A DNA stretch of 64,000 bases, from the NCBI RefSeq assembly GCF_010093595.1, contig NW_022985446.1:186001-250000 (forward strand). The letters are read 5' to 3'. Under the pieces are notes generated by a model. That model did not search any database and had not been told where the DNA came from. It saw nothing but the letters and a program-made list of their open reading frames with translations. The position numbers and the translations under genes are program-made. Positions 43,544 to 54,373 of this stretch are shown in pieces (positions within the stretch are counted from its first letter, which is position 1; the number at the start of each line of letters is the position of its first letter). Source of the stretch: Mytilinidion resinicola (taxonomy: Eukaryota > Ascomycota > Dothideomycetes > Mytilinidiales > Mytilinidiaceae).

Positions 43544-45734
43544 ATGAAGGCTAGCAACCGGCGTACGCCAGATCGCAAGAGGCAGAGCACTCGAACAAAG
43601 CCCACCATGAGCTCTCGCACGCCTCCAGTTCGCAGCAATTCTGTCAACTATGGGGCTGCTGACATATTGAACATCCCCGCGGTGGCCCATACGCCTGTTC
43701 ATCCAGCGGGAGTCGAGCCGAGTAGGAGGGCTGTTGCGCCGGAACCCTTTAGAGAATGCAATGGGCCGGTACCGACACCAAACGGCGATATGCACGCCGT
43801 ACATTCAATCGAAAGCACACAAAAAGAGCACACCGCAATAGCAGGTGCAGAAGCCATCACAACGGACATGAATACATTAAACCTCTCCGACGACCGGCAG
43901 CTGGCGGACTTGATTGTGGGGATGGTTCCACAGTCCGAGGGAGAGAAATTAGCGGACGCATTCTTGAGCGCTGGGTTATATCCGCCCATCACAAAGCAAT
44001 CGCTGAGCGAACTCGACATCCACAATATCATCAAAAACATCAAGCTGCGGCACGACGTCAATTTTGATCGCGATTTATCATTCCGGCCGAATCTGGATGG
44101 CGCAAAGGGCCAGGAGAAGTTGAAGGCCGCGAAGAAATACTGGAGCGCTCTTACCGCGGAACTTGAACTCTATGCATTCCTTTTCCAAGGGAGCGCTTCT
44201 CGTGACTTGAAGAGTGCACGGTGGTGCCCGCTTGCTGCTGCGAGTCAAAAGAGGATACCTCTGATGTTCGAGAGCATCCAGGAGATCCTCAGGAACTTGG
44301 TGCCGGAGCGGGATCAAGCAAGAGTCGAGGAGAACCTAGATGTGGCAATGTTGATGCAACGAGTCAAGAAGGGCGTCTGCGATTTGGTGAAGCTGTCTGA
44401 ATGGTTAGCGCATCTGCTCAAGGAGCATTGCGCGCCAATGCGGGACGAGTGGGTGGATAAGATGGTCGATTCCACGAGAGTAGGGGCACAGACTCCGAGC
44501 TGGTCATCCATCGTCAAGGGGCTCCGGGAGCTGCTTGGAATACTGGAAGCCATGAAACTGGTGCGTATGGCCTTTCTCAGTGCCGTGACTATACTAACGA
44601 CTACAGGACGTTGCGAATCATCAAATTAGGAACCTTCGCGCTCTGTTGATCGAAGATACCATCAACTTCGAACAAAACTTCCACCTCTCAAGAATAGAGC
44701 GTTGTCGGATCAACGTCGAAGAGGCACAAGCGTGGTATGCGTACGAAAGCCAAAGATATAATCAGATCATGCCACCAAGCTTCCACCAGAAGACCCCACA
44801 GCGTGCACAATTTGAGGTCTTTATACGTGCCTTGCTCGGGCTTCTTCTCACAAATGATACTCGGATCGAAATACCGGAGACATTCTACCTAGACCACGAC
44901 CGATTACGGACACTGAAATCGGAACTCCACGACATAGTGTATTTCGACATTTGCTACGAAATATTTGGCGAGCTACTGAACATGATAGATCATCGGGTGA
45001 CGGTCTCTCCAAACGACAAACAGGCACTTCGGGATTCCATCTTCGCTGTATTAGGGGAAGGAGCCTCCTTTAGCAGCCGACATTGGTACATGAACCGCGA
45101 GAACATATCAGTCGAGCTCGTCCGACACGCCCTCCAAATCTGCGGATACCCCCACACCTACGACGCCTACCTCGTACGAGAAGCAGACGAGAAGCTCCAC
45201 CAAATGCTCTTCTCGCACTGCCCCACAACATTCTTCCCCCACGCCGCCCGTCTCGAGAGCATTCTCCTACCCGAAATCCTCGACTGTGCAACTAGCCACC
45301 TCCACGCGTCGCCAATGGACCTCTTCAACTCTCTCGTCGCCCCCACTACGCCTCCCCCTCCTCCACCCCCTTCTTCGCAAGCGAGCCTCTCCGGGCGGCA
45401 GCTCGCAGGCGATGACGCGGTCTCACCACCTGCCGACCGCATCACAGACATCGCACAACGGTTCACCCACATCGCCGTGCTGCACTGGCGGATATGGGGC
45501 CCCATCGTGTACGTTCGACCCGAAGAGCCCGAGCTGCTCTCCGCCAATGAAGTATGCGGGACTGCAGAGCTCTGCATGAAGCGGCAGACTACGCCCGGGG
45601 ACGCCAGACACACCCACGACGCAACCTGCACGCCCGCTTCGGGCACCGAGAGTACATCTCCGACCTCCGATCCTCGAACCGGCACGAGACCTCCGCTGGC
45701 CAGTCAGGCCCCGGGAGCTTCGACTCTAGACTGA
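43544..45734 (+). CDS. TCP11/Sok1-family protein
   Basis: Exons 43544-44560 and 44607-45734 (46-nt intron, GTGCGT...CTACAG) give 714 aa. The TCP11-type helical domain covers about residues 140-560. It shows RLMFESIQEIL-type helices (IPLMFESIQEILRNLVP), WLAHLLKEHCAPMRDEWVD and, across the intron, LRALLIEDTINFEQNFHL. The last is the most diagnostic block. Yeast Sok1 of this family was found as a suppressor of protein kinase A loss. The N terminus is disordered and the C terminus has a run of Pro and a Ser/Thr-rich tail. A second in-frame ATG at 43607 has a better context (cccaccATG) and may be the true start, which would shorten the protein by 21 residues. Confidence 0.85.
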
Positions 45735-46436
45735 ACTAGACTTTTCCTTTTCTGTTTTGCGCTATATGGTATTACGTTCAAACCGACACTGACTGACTCC
45801 TTTTATGAGAATTCCTGAGCTGAACCGATTACTACCACCTTGTACATTACCCACAGGCTTCAGTATCAAAAAATACGTTGACAGTACTGTCACATTTCCT
45901 CCGCATTATTTCACTACTGGCGTACTTGGTTGCCTGGAGTGGCGGATCTTTGGGCGTTTCTTGCTTACCTATCTCCCTTTTCGTTCTATCATTTTCTACT
46001 CCTGGTTCTTGGGGGGATGGGTTGGGTTGGGACGGGCTAGGTTGGATAACGCTCACTACAAATATCTTCCGTTGCTCCTCTCTGCTTTTCAGGGCAGTTT
46101 TCAGCATTTTTCGCAGATTGCATGGCGAGGAGCATTTTCAGGGGGGGCAGAGGGTTTATTTTTTTGGATTACAGTTCTTGGGCCCAAGAAATGGGACTTG
46201 GCTTTTGGATTGTTTCTTGTTTGTATCGGGTATGAGGTATTAACTCTGTTTGCGAAGAGGGCTGGCCACAGGGCGTTTGAGAACGCCTTTGAGGGCGGAG
46301 CCGGGCGAAGCTTTTGAGGTAGATAGATAGATTGAATACTTTTGAGAGGTAATTCAATTCACTTCAACCTTGGTAGATTGGCTCCGGCTTGCATTTGTAC
46401 TGTGTGGGGGGCTTGACACAATATGATATGGCTTCT
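45735..46436. other. convergent spacer, T-rich
   Basis: Between the TCP11-type gene and CIA1. A 170-codon plus frame (45805-46317) is Phe/Gly-rich because of T- and G-rich DNA, and I do not accept it as a gene. A (gata)n-like run sits at 46320-46332. Confidence 0.5.
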
Positions 46437-47864
46437 TCAAGCACCACCGTTGTTGCTGCTCACTTCCTCCAGTGTCCATACCTTGACCTCGCCGTCGTCG
46501 CCGGTGCTGACAATGACTTCTTCATCTTCGCTCCGCTTGCCCTTGTCGTATCGCTTTGCCCAGCAGACGTGGTTGATCTCGAAGACGTCGTGCGCGCCCT
46601 CGATTTCCGCAACGACGACCCATTCTGTTAACGTCGCTGCCTCGTTCTTAGATTTCGCGGCAGCCTCTTCGCCATTCGTCATCTCTTGAACTCCCTCTAC
46701 ACCGACAGGCTTTTCGACCCCCTTGGGCTCGTTAGCTTTCCACTGCTCCTTATACACCACGATACGACCGTCGCTCCCGGTGCTAACAATCATGCCCGAC
46801 CGCCGACTCCACGACGCCGCATAGATTGCTCTGTCGTGCCTGAGCGGCAGAACTGCCTCCGTAACCCACTCCTCCTCGATGCTCTTCCTGAATATACTCG
46901 GCACACCCCCAGCGGTGCCCTGTCCGCCGCCCTCCTCCTCCTTCACCACCTTCCTCCAAATCCTAACCGTGCAATCATCACTCGCCGACAACAGCCTCGG
47001 CCCCGCCCTCTCCCTCTCCTCCAGCACCTTCCTCCTCCCCTCCCTCCCATCCACCCCAGCCTCCAAAACTCTCCCCATCCCACTCCCTTCAAACTCCACC
47101 CACCACACCGTCTTCCCATGCCCTTCCAACCGCGCCACCTGCGCCCAATCATCCACATCCTCCCGATATATCCTAACCGTATCATCATAGCTCGCGCTCG
47201 CCAGCACATCGCTCTCCGGATGCCAGGCCACACACTTGACGTCGGCCTCGTGCTCCTGCAGCACCGCCACCGTCTCGAACGAGTCGTCGTCCTCGAGCTC
47301 TTCCCAGATCCACACGCTCTTATCCCGCGAGCACGTCGCGAGGTACTGCCCGGACGCGCTCCACGCCACGCTCTTGATCTCCGAGTCGTGCCCGTCGAGG
47401 ATACTCGCGAAGTTGTATTCTTCTTCTTCCTCTTCCTCGTCCTCGTCCTCATCCTCCCCGCTATCCCCATCCCCACCACCCGCCACCGTCTTGTGCGAAT
47501 GCGTGAAGTCGTCGCTGCTGGTCGCGTCCCCCCCCGCTCCGCCCTCCCACTTCCGCCATATCCCCGCCGACGCGTCGAAACTCCCCGTCGCGAGCGTGCT
47601 CGCTCCGCGGGACGCAGGCTTCCACGCCAGCGCGCGCACGGAGCGCTTGTGCCCGCCCGAGATGGTGGTTGCCAGCGCGAAGTTGGACAGGGAGTAGACG
47701 CGCACGGTGCGGTCGGCGCAGGCGGTCGCGAGGAGCGGGAGGTGCGGGTGCGGGGCGGTTTGCCAGGTGCGCGCGGTCGAGGGGGGCGTGCAGGTGGCGA
47801 GGGGGAGGAGGTGGTGGGTTGTGCTTAGGGGCGCGGGGGCGGGCGGGGAGGTGGTGGTGGACAT
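46437..47864 (-). CDS. CIA1: cytosolic iron-sulfur assembly protein Cia1 (WD40)
   Basis: A single exon of 475 aa. Seven WD40 blades can be followed. Clear examples are LATACADRTVRVYSL, HKRSVRALAWKP, HDSEIKSVAWSASGQYLATC / RDKSVWIWEE, HEADVKCVAWHPESDVLASA / YDDTVRIYRE, LLSASDDCTVRIWRK and VSTGDDGEVKVWTLEE. This pattern and length fit Cia1, the platform of the CIA targeting complex that inserts Fe-S clusters into cytosolic and nuclear proteins. An acidic insertion (GEDEDEDEEEEEEEY) after blade 2 and loops in blades 5 and 6 make it longer than yeast Cia1. Confidence 0.93.
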   Translation of the reverse strand: MSTTTSPPAPAPLSTTHHLLPLATCTPPSTARTWQTAPHPHLPLLATACADRTVRVYSLSNFALATTISGGHKRSVRALAWKPASRGASTLATGSFDASAGIWRKWEGGAGGDATSSDDFTHSHKTVAGGGDGDSGEDEDEDEEEEEEEYNFASILDGHDSEIKSVAWSASGQYLATCSRDKSVWIWEELEDDDSFETVAVLQEHEADVKCVAWHPESDVLASASYDDTVRIYREDVDDWAQVARLEGHGKTVWWVEFEGSGMGRVLEAGVDGREGRRKVLEERERAGPRLLSASDDCTVRIWRKVVKEEEGGGQGTAGGVPSIFRKSIEEEWVTEAVLPLRHDRAIYAASWSRRSGMIVSTGSDGRIVVYKEQWKANEPKGVEKPVGVEGVQEMTNGEEAAAKSKNEAATLTEWVVVAEIEGAHDVFEINHVCWAKRYDKGKRSEDEEVIVSTGDDGEVKVWTLEEVSSNNGGA

Positions 47865-48546
47865 TGTGGAGGTGGGAGGAGGTGGGTGGGCGTATGGGGC
47901 GGGACTTCGAGGGAGGTGAGAGTTCCGGTGTAGAGAGCGTTGGTTTTCTTTTGGGAGGTTGGATCTGAGGTGGGTGGAGGTTTTTGCCCTGGGAGTTTGG
48001 AGCTTGGTAATTGGTAGTGGGGGATGGTGGGGTCGCGGGAGGAAGAAAAATATATTGCAAGTCGCCGGTGGGTCCGCGGGGGTGAGGAGATAGATCTAAG
48101 CTCGAGGGCTGTGATGCATGAGAAGGACGTGGGGTATTGGAGGAATGGGCATAGTAGTCATCTAGATGTAGTTCAGATAATTGTGATGTTGGGTTGGGAT
48201 TGCGTTAGAAGAGTGTATGTGTCCAAAACCACTAATCTGGAATGGGATTGGAGGCCAGTCACGTGATTTTAACTGGACGTCGGCTCGACCGCTAAGGTCT
48301 TTCCTGTACTCAGCAACAGCATTCAGAGTAAGCAGAATGCTTCAATCATCAACATTAGAACGGGGAGTCAATCCGGGAATGTATCTAATGCCTGAATCAT
48401 CAATATGGGAACGTGGGAGTCAACGTGAAGGTGAGTTCAGTACCGCATAAACATGCATGTTTCACAGTCTTGTCTAGGTCCTGAATCGATGTGGCATAAT
48501 ATAGACAACTGAGTACTCCAGATTGCAAGACAGCAAGGTAATCCAC
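47865..48546. other. intergenic stretch
   Basis: CIA1 promoter on the left (G-rich on plus, C/T-rich on the coding strand); permease 3' region on the right. No gene. Confidence 0.5.
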
Positions 48547-50987
48547 TCATGAGGCGTGCAGTATTTGGTATCCATGAATAGCTCCATTCGCCTGCATAGC
48601 TCCACGTCCTCGAACAGCTCCACGTCCTTGAGCAGCTCCACGTCCTTGAGCATCTTCATTGTCTTGAGCATCTCCATTTTCCTGATCATCTCCATCTTCC
48701 TGATCATTTCTATTTTCTGGAGCAGTTGGATTAGCTGGAGCATTTCTTTCTGCGCCAGCAGCCCCATTCCAGTTGTGCAGCCCTAGATCTTCCGTCGGAA
48801 AGCTCTTATCGTACAATCTGTCAATTATAGCCGTAACATCCTGCTCACTCGTACAGCTAGCCCATCCTTGTTTCCACCTACTAAAGCACCCCCTCACTCC
48901 ATCCGCCTTGTAGCCGTGTTTGACTTTCAGACCACCATACAGCGCTGCGCACAGGAACGGTCCGAGGTAGATATTCACAGCCTTGAGCGCCATATTACCC
49001 CGATTGTTCCACATGCCCGCACTCGCGAACAGGAGAACGATAACGAGGCACGAAAACAACGAGAACCACGCAAGCCCGGGCTGCCAAAAGCCCAGGTAAC
49101 TCCAGTTTTTCGTCTTGTTCAGCACATCGTATTGCTTCATGTCCGCTGGGCCGAACAGTGTGGGGTGTTTCTTGAACCAAAAGTACATGCGGAGGTACGC
49201 TAGGCTTTGCGCGGCCCACACCACCACACAGCTCGTGGAGCCGATGTTGATCAGCACCTGCTGCGTGCTGCGTAAGTGTGGGACATTTCCTAGGGAGAGG
49301 AACGGCGTCCATGCGAAGAAAAGCGACGCGAACAGCGCGGCGGTTGGAACCTGGAAGTGGTTCACATGGCCGAACTTTGAGGGGAATTGGGCGGCCCAGG
49401 AGTGGACTTTATACCGCCACCCAGGCGTTTGCCCGGCTTGAAGGGATTTCGGGGCATTCAGCCAGTTGCTTTGGCTGTCGCGGCTGCGGCCATATCCATA
49501 GAGCGTGCGAGATGCTACGAAAAACAAGGAGTTGGCCGTGCTCAACGCTGAATAGAACAGACAGGCATTTATGAAGCCTGCGTACCCCCGGATTCTAGCC
49601 TGGTCTATCGCAATGACTGGTAAAGTATGGCTGCTAGTGTCGCCTCTGTCCGCAGCAGTCGATGTATCTCCGGTTGCATCGCGGCGGTCGTGCTGACAAT
49701 TGTTGGCTAAACTCGAGGGCGGGTTGGTCCACTGGCTGTAATATGCTGGCAGGTACCCGTTTGTCCAGTCCACATTGAGTACAAAGCCAAAGACACTACA
49801 AAGGTATAAGAGCATCACAATTGGAGCAATGCGCTTGGCGGGACGCCGGAGCGAGTCCTGGTTCCGCGCTTCGAATGCCGTCATGGTAAACGATTCCATG
49901 CCCGTATAAGGAAACACGGCCAAGCTGAGAGCAAGACTATAGGAGCCGGTGAGAGATGTCTAATGCTGCTTGGGCCACACGGGAACTCACACTGCCGCAG
50001 AATCTCCTGCAACTGCCCTTTGGTCGTTCTGAAAGCCATCTTTTACGCCTAAATTGGCGCATTAGCTTAATTGGACCCCTTCTGACAATTGTCTGCACGC
50101 ACACTGCGAGAAGTTCCCGTCTCTAGGACCACCTAGATATCCCTAAATTAGCCTAATGTATTTGACGGTACCCAATGGAAAGAGGTCCACCTACCTCCCC
50201 AGTCAATTGCAAGCATTGTCAAAAACACCAGTACTACAATGCCCAGCTTGAACAATCCTCCAACTGTTTCAATCCATCCAAATAACTTGGAAACGTTAGC
50301 ATGGATCCGACAGAAACTCTCGGCCAGGTTGGGTGATACCTTGACATTGTTGTAGTTGACAAGAAAAACCAGGAAGGGAAAGAACAAGAAGATCAAAACC
50401 CTATTAGCATCACTCTGCTCGCCGCCTCCCCAATACTGGAAAACATCTCCGGCAGTTGTCGTCACCGCTGCCATGCTAATAGCGCATGAATACCTGCATT
50501 CGAGGCCCGGTATCAGCAGGCATCGCCTACGAGCTCGAGCCCAACAACCTACCAATACGTGAAGCAAACAACCGTACCCAGATCTTTATCGACAAAGGTA
50601 GCCGCAAATTCGACCATCGGGTTGGGAACCGGCCACATCATAGTCATGTGGGCTAGTCCTTCCATCGTGCTCCATGCGACCAGACCGACGAGGAAAAACG
50701 CGAGCAGCGTGCCCCCTGGGCCCGCAATAGCCAGGATCTCTCCAGTGCTCTCGAAGAACCCGACTCCGATTGTCACGGATACCGTGATCATCTAAGCAGC
50801 GTTTTGAGTGTCAAGCTTTAAGGTCGAGTGACGGGAAGGGGACCAACAAAGATTTGCATAGAGCTCAGGTCGCGCCTGGTGTTATTGCGCCGTTAGTGTA
50901 TGTCGTCTAAGACGTGTCATGCATGGGTAATATCGCACGAGCGAGTGTTATGGCTACTCACTTCAGCACATTCTGAACGTCCGCCAT
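48547..50987 (-). CDS. amino-acid permease, APC superfamily
   Basis: Six exons, in coding order 50987-50962, 50875-50848, 50791-50553, 50493-50195, 50048-49991 and 49936-48547, keep phase and give 679 aa. The start MADVQNVLKRDLSSMQIF leads into ITVSVTIGVGFFESTGEIL, the first-helix signature of fungal amino-acid transporters. Later blocks fit transmembrane helices 2-11, including GMESFTMTAFEARN and YSALSTANSLFFVASRTLYG. A loop of about 50 hydrophilic residues (NCQHDRRDATGDTSTAADRG) lies between two helices. The tail has eight six-residue repeats (DGDDQE, RGAAQG and similar). Substrate cannot be predicted. Confidence 0.85.
48582..48725. repeat. 18-bp coding minisatellite, eight units
   Basis: Eight contiguous 18-bp units of the type ctccacgtccttgagcag, the middle ones nearly identical and the outer ones diverged. 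They encode the six-residue repeats at the permease C terminus. Another minus-strand frame is also open across the array. Confidence 0.9.
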
Positions 50988-51581
50988 CCTGAGGTAAATG
51001 ATTGGACCGGCCAGGGGATGGTCGAGTCTTGCGAGAATAGGTTGTGGAACTCGTAGAAGGTGCGACGCGGATATCGGAGCCAGCAAAGAGGATACACCAA
51101 AGGGAAAATGCCAATTTTCGAGGGGTACCACGTCGCCCCAGCCTCGAACGCAACGGCTGAGATCAGAGCAAGCTGGAGGCGCTCTACCATGACAGGGGCG
51201 GCAAGGCTGAGAAAAAAGGCAACCAGGCAATCCATTCAGCCTGAGACAACCTCCTGAAGTGTCCAGCATAATTTATTGGAGATGTGCCCGATCGGATACT
51301 GAACGCCGCCTCGATATTTCAACCCTTGCAATCCCGAGTTTCTCGTATGCAGACAACGCCCGTGGTGTTGGCCAAACGCCACATGCGGACTGTCCACCGG
51401 AAGCACGTGTGACAACCTGCATGCGGCTTCTTCAGCGAATGCCGGCTTATCATTTGCAGCTTATCTGCCTTTACTTTAGCGCTCCTGCCCAATGTGTAAT
51501 ATAAGACGGTCGTGTGGGAAGTCTGCCTTGCCAGTCTCGAGTGGAAAGACACTCTCACGGCTCCTCACCAATATCGGCATT
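50988..51581. promoter_or_regulatory. divergent promoter region, permease and 67-aa gene
   Basis: 594 bp between divergent starts. Several short opposed frames overlap here and none is supported. Confidence 0.4.
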
Positions 51582-51952
51582 ATGGAGAAGTATGTGATTC
51601 ATGAGCGATATTCGAGTTACATAGCCCAGGCAAAGCTCGAAAGGGTCCTGAAGGACGAGTTCGGCCTTTTCGACTTCAAGGTCAAGGTACGTGTCACTCT
51701 GTTACTTACATTTGCGTGGCGTAGCGATGGCTGACCGAGCTTAGCGAAGCGGAGCTGATACTTGGACTTACGAGGCTCCGCGGGAGTTGACCCTGGTATG
51801 CATATCTTGGGTTTCGCGCGTTGACTTCCATCAGGCTGACTTGAATGTGTAGGACGAGATACGGTAACTATGTTTACGAGCGGAGTTTTACTGATCGCGG
51901 CTCATGATTGTCTAGAAGTATCATGGAGAAGGAGAGGGTGTGGAATCAATGA
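51582..51952 (+). CDS. 67-aa protein in four exons, unknown
   Basis: Exons 51582-51686, 51745-51795, 51853-51863 and 51916-51952 are separated by canonical introns of 58, 57 and 52 nt, and every phase agrees. The third exon is only 11 nt. The product starts MEKYVIHERYSSYIAQAKLE, continues GLFDFKVKRSGADTWTYEAP and RELTLDEIRSIM, and ends in KERVWNQ. It is acidic/basic balanced, probably mixed alpha/beta, with no signal peptide or membrane span. I do not recognise it. Correct splicing of three consecutive introns is hard to get by chance, so I favour a real gene. It lies between the permease and the CorA-like gene. Confidence 0.55.
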
Positions 51953-52545
51953 CAATTTTGGGGTGTCAGTTGGCAGGTGCCCAGTGTACTTACTATGGTT
52001 GGTGGTGAACACGAGCTCAACGCCGTTTCGTTCGTGTCTATCTACAGCCTCGCGAGAAGGTTGGAACGGAGGGAGACAAAAATGACTACACCCTCTCTTT
52101 ACGTCCGGTGAACATAGCGCTAAAATCAAGCCACAAAATTACCGTATAGGGTAGTATTTCCGGACGCCTTTAAGGGGAAATAGCAGCCTCCTAGCCAATA
52201 GATCTTCAAGCTAGCTCAACATTAGCCCAGAAAGGCTGTTTACCGGGGTCGACTCAGTTTTAGCGCTATGTCCACCGGACGTAAGGAGAGGGTGTACTTT
52301 CTGTCCGCTGCATCAGCGTGTTACGCCGGGGCCGTACCTTAACGTTTTGATTGGTTGCCATACGGTCACGGCGTTTTCAAGATGCAGGGGATCGAGCCTC
52401 GTATCATTGCATCGAGGTTTGCCTCAGACTTTTAGGCTTCTGCCTAGACATCGCGCCTTGTCTACCAAATAAGTTGTGTCAGCTTTGATTTTAAACGATT
52501 CCATTGCCGGCGTCAATCGCATACTCTTCCGATTACAGGGTAAAC
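51953..52545. other. intergenic stretch
   Basis: No coding signal. Likely 3' region of the 67-aa gene and promoter of the CorA-like gene. Confidence 0.5.
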
Positions 52546-54346
52546 ATGGCGCTCTATTCGGGCTGCAAGGCTGATAATCTTCTGCCGCATGGTTGGGAAC
52601 ACTACCCATTGAACCTAGCAGATGACCTCTTGCTGGGAGTGAATGGCCAACTGTATAACGAGAAGCTAGCGAATTGGGCGAAGTTAATGTGTTCTGCGAG
52701 TACGAATATTGGAGTCATGACCTCAAATAGTCAGTATCGTGAGAAGTTCAATGAAGCAATACTGATCTTCAACGAGATGGCTTGATCCCAACGCATACGA
52801 GAATCACCGAAGAAACATCTCTGGTGAAGATGCTCGCTCAGAATGGCTGCGAAATCGCCCGCTCGAAAATCATGTAAGTCGTGCATTCAGCCGACGAGGT
52901 TATTAGTCTAAAGGCTGCAGATCGATTTCCCAGGAGCATTCTTTCAAGCCATTTCCGATCACCGAAGTCCTCCTTCGAAAGACCCTTTCGTATCACCATG
53001 TACCGCCTGTATTTTTGGATATCCTGCTAGGACACGCAGCTGAGCCGCTGGTGTTCGAAGAGGGCTACTCAAATACGTTTTGCCATGTGTCGAGACAAGG
53101 CCCCAAAAAGTTTGGTAAGTCTATAGATCCGATTGAGATAGAGGTACGCCAATTGACAGCTTTGGAATATACGATAGAGCTCGCGTATCAACTGAAGTAT
53201 CCCGAAAGACATGGGCGTTCCCAAGAACTGAAATGGTCAATGCGTCAAACAGCGGTCTATCACCGCGTCTGCGTCACAGAAAAAGACTCTCAGAGCTTTT
53301 GCTTGATTTTCCATCCAAAAGAAGACTCCACAGCGGAGAAAGCCATTCTTCACCAAGCTGGAAGTTACGAACGATGGAAGCTGATAGAAACAAATCCTTT
53401 ACGTCAGAACCTGACTATCTTATTAGCCTATGTAGATAATTGGCGGGATTACCTCACAGAGCTTGGAGAGCTATACCAACGCCACGTGAGTTGACAGTCT
53501 TTCTAGGATCGTTCTGAGTTGGTATCTGACTCTAGGGCAGCAAACGTACATCTCGGCAGTTGAGTTTGACGACGATCATGATTTCAACAAAACCTTCAAC
53601 TTCAACGTCATGGAAAAGCTGAGGCGCTTAGAGGAGAAAGTGCAATCAGTTCCAGTCATTTTAACAACAACGAGAAGTTTGATTGACTCTCTCGTCAAAT
53701 TAAACGTGGTATTCGCCGTGGAAGAGCTGTACGATCGAGCGGAGCGCGATGGCATCGCCATGGCCCTGGATCATATTGGAGTTCGCGTTCGTGGATACCA
53801 AAGCTCTACACAGTCCATTAGGGTCCGTTTGAAAGGCCTGATAAAGCTCGTAAGTAGGACCTCGAATTTTTCAGTCAACTCAACATCAAGAAACTCACCA
53901 GGAGGTAGGTTGCCGATACATTGAGTTTGCGGAACCAGTCGTCAGCCGCTGCAAGCCAGAAGATCGCCGTGAACCATCAAAGAATCGCAACGGACATTAG
54001 CGATCGTGTCTTGATCCTCACACAAGATTCCGTAGATGACAATTCGGTGATTCGGCTGGTAACTCTGGTGACTATGTTCTACCTGCCAAGTAGTTTTGTT
54101 GCGGTAAGCCCACAGCCAAATGCACAAATTCACGTATGAATGCTCACCTTAAAACTGTAGTCACTCTTCGGAATGAACCTCTTCGATTTCGACTCTCAAA
54201 CTTCTAATATCCGAATTGCTACCGATTTTTGGATATATCTGGTAGTGACGATCCCGTTGACCGCGCTGACAGCAGCAGGTTGGTGGCTAGCAGCTGATCG
54301 GCAGAAAACTAAGAGACTGTCCCGAAAGGCTTGTTCGAAGGTGTGA
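52546..54346 (+). CDS. CorA-like Mg2+-transporter-domain protein
   Basis: Best model: 52546-52738, 52777-52873, 52921-53486, 53537-53849, 53907-54100 and 54162-54346. The C terminus is diagnostic. Long helices (RVRLKGLIKLVADTLSLRNQ) lead to VIRLVTLVTMFYLPSSFVA, then FGMNLF carrying the CorA GMN motif, then a second membrane span IYLVVTIPLTALTAAGWWL. Upstream, SFKPFPITEVLLRKTLSYHH and VPPVFLDILL match the cytosolic part of fungal CorA-like proteins. Two points are weak. The first junction needs a 38-nt intron (52739-52776), below normal size, so it may be a frameshift. An in-frame 45-nt intron near 53115-53159 is optional. Whether it transports Mg2+ is unknown; many fungal members may be sensors. 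Confidence 0.75.
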
Positions 54347-54373
54347 TAGCGGCTTATTCAGGATCATACAGTC

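Noticed and set aside
45805..46317. 170-codon plus frame rich in Phe and Gly, membrane-like
   Set aside because: T- and G-rich 3' DNA produces this composition; no conserved motif and no good start context.
46686..47828. 380-codon plus frame
   Set aside because: Antisense shadow of CIA1, Arg/Pro/His-rich without domains.
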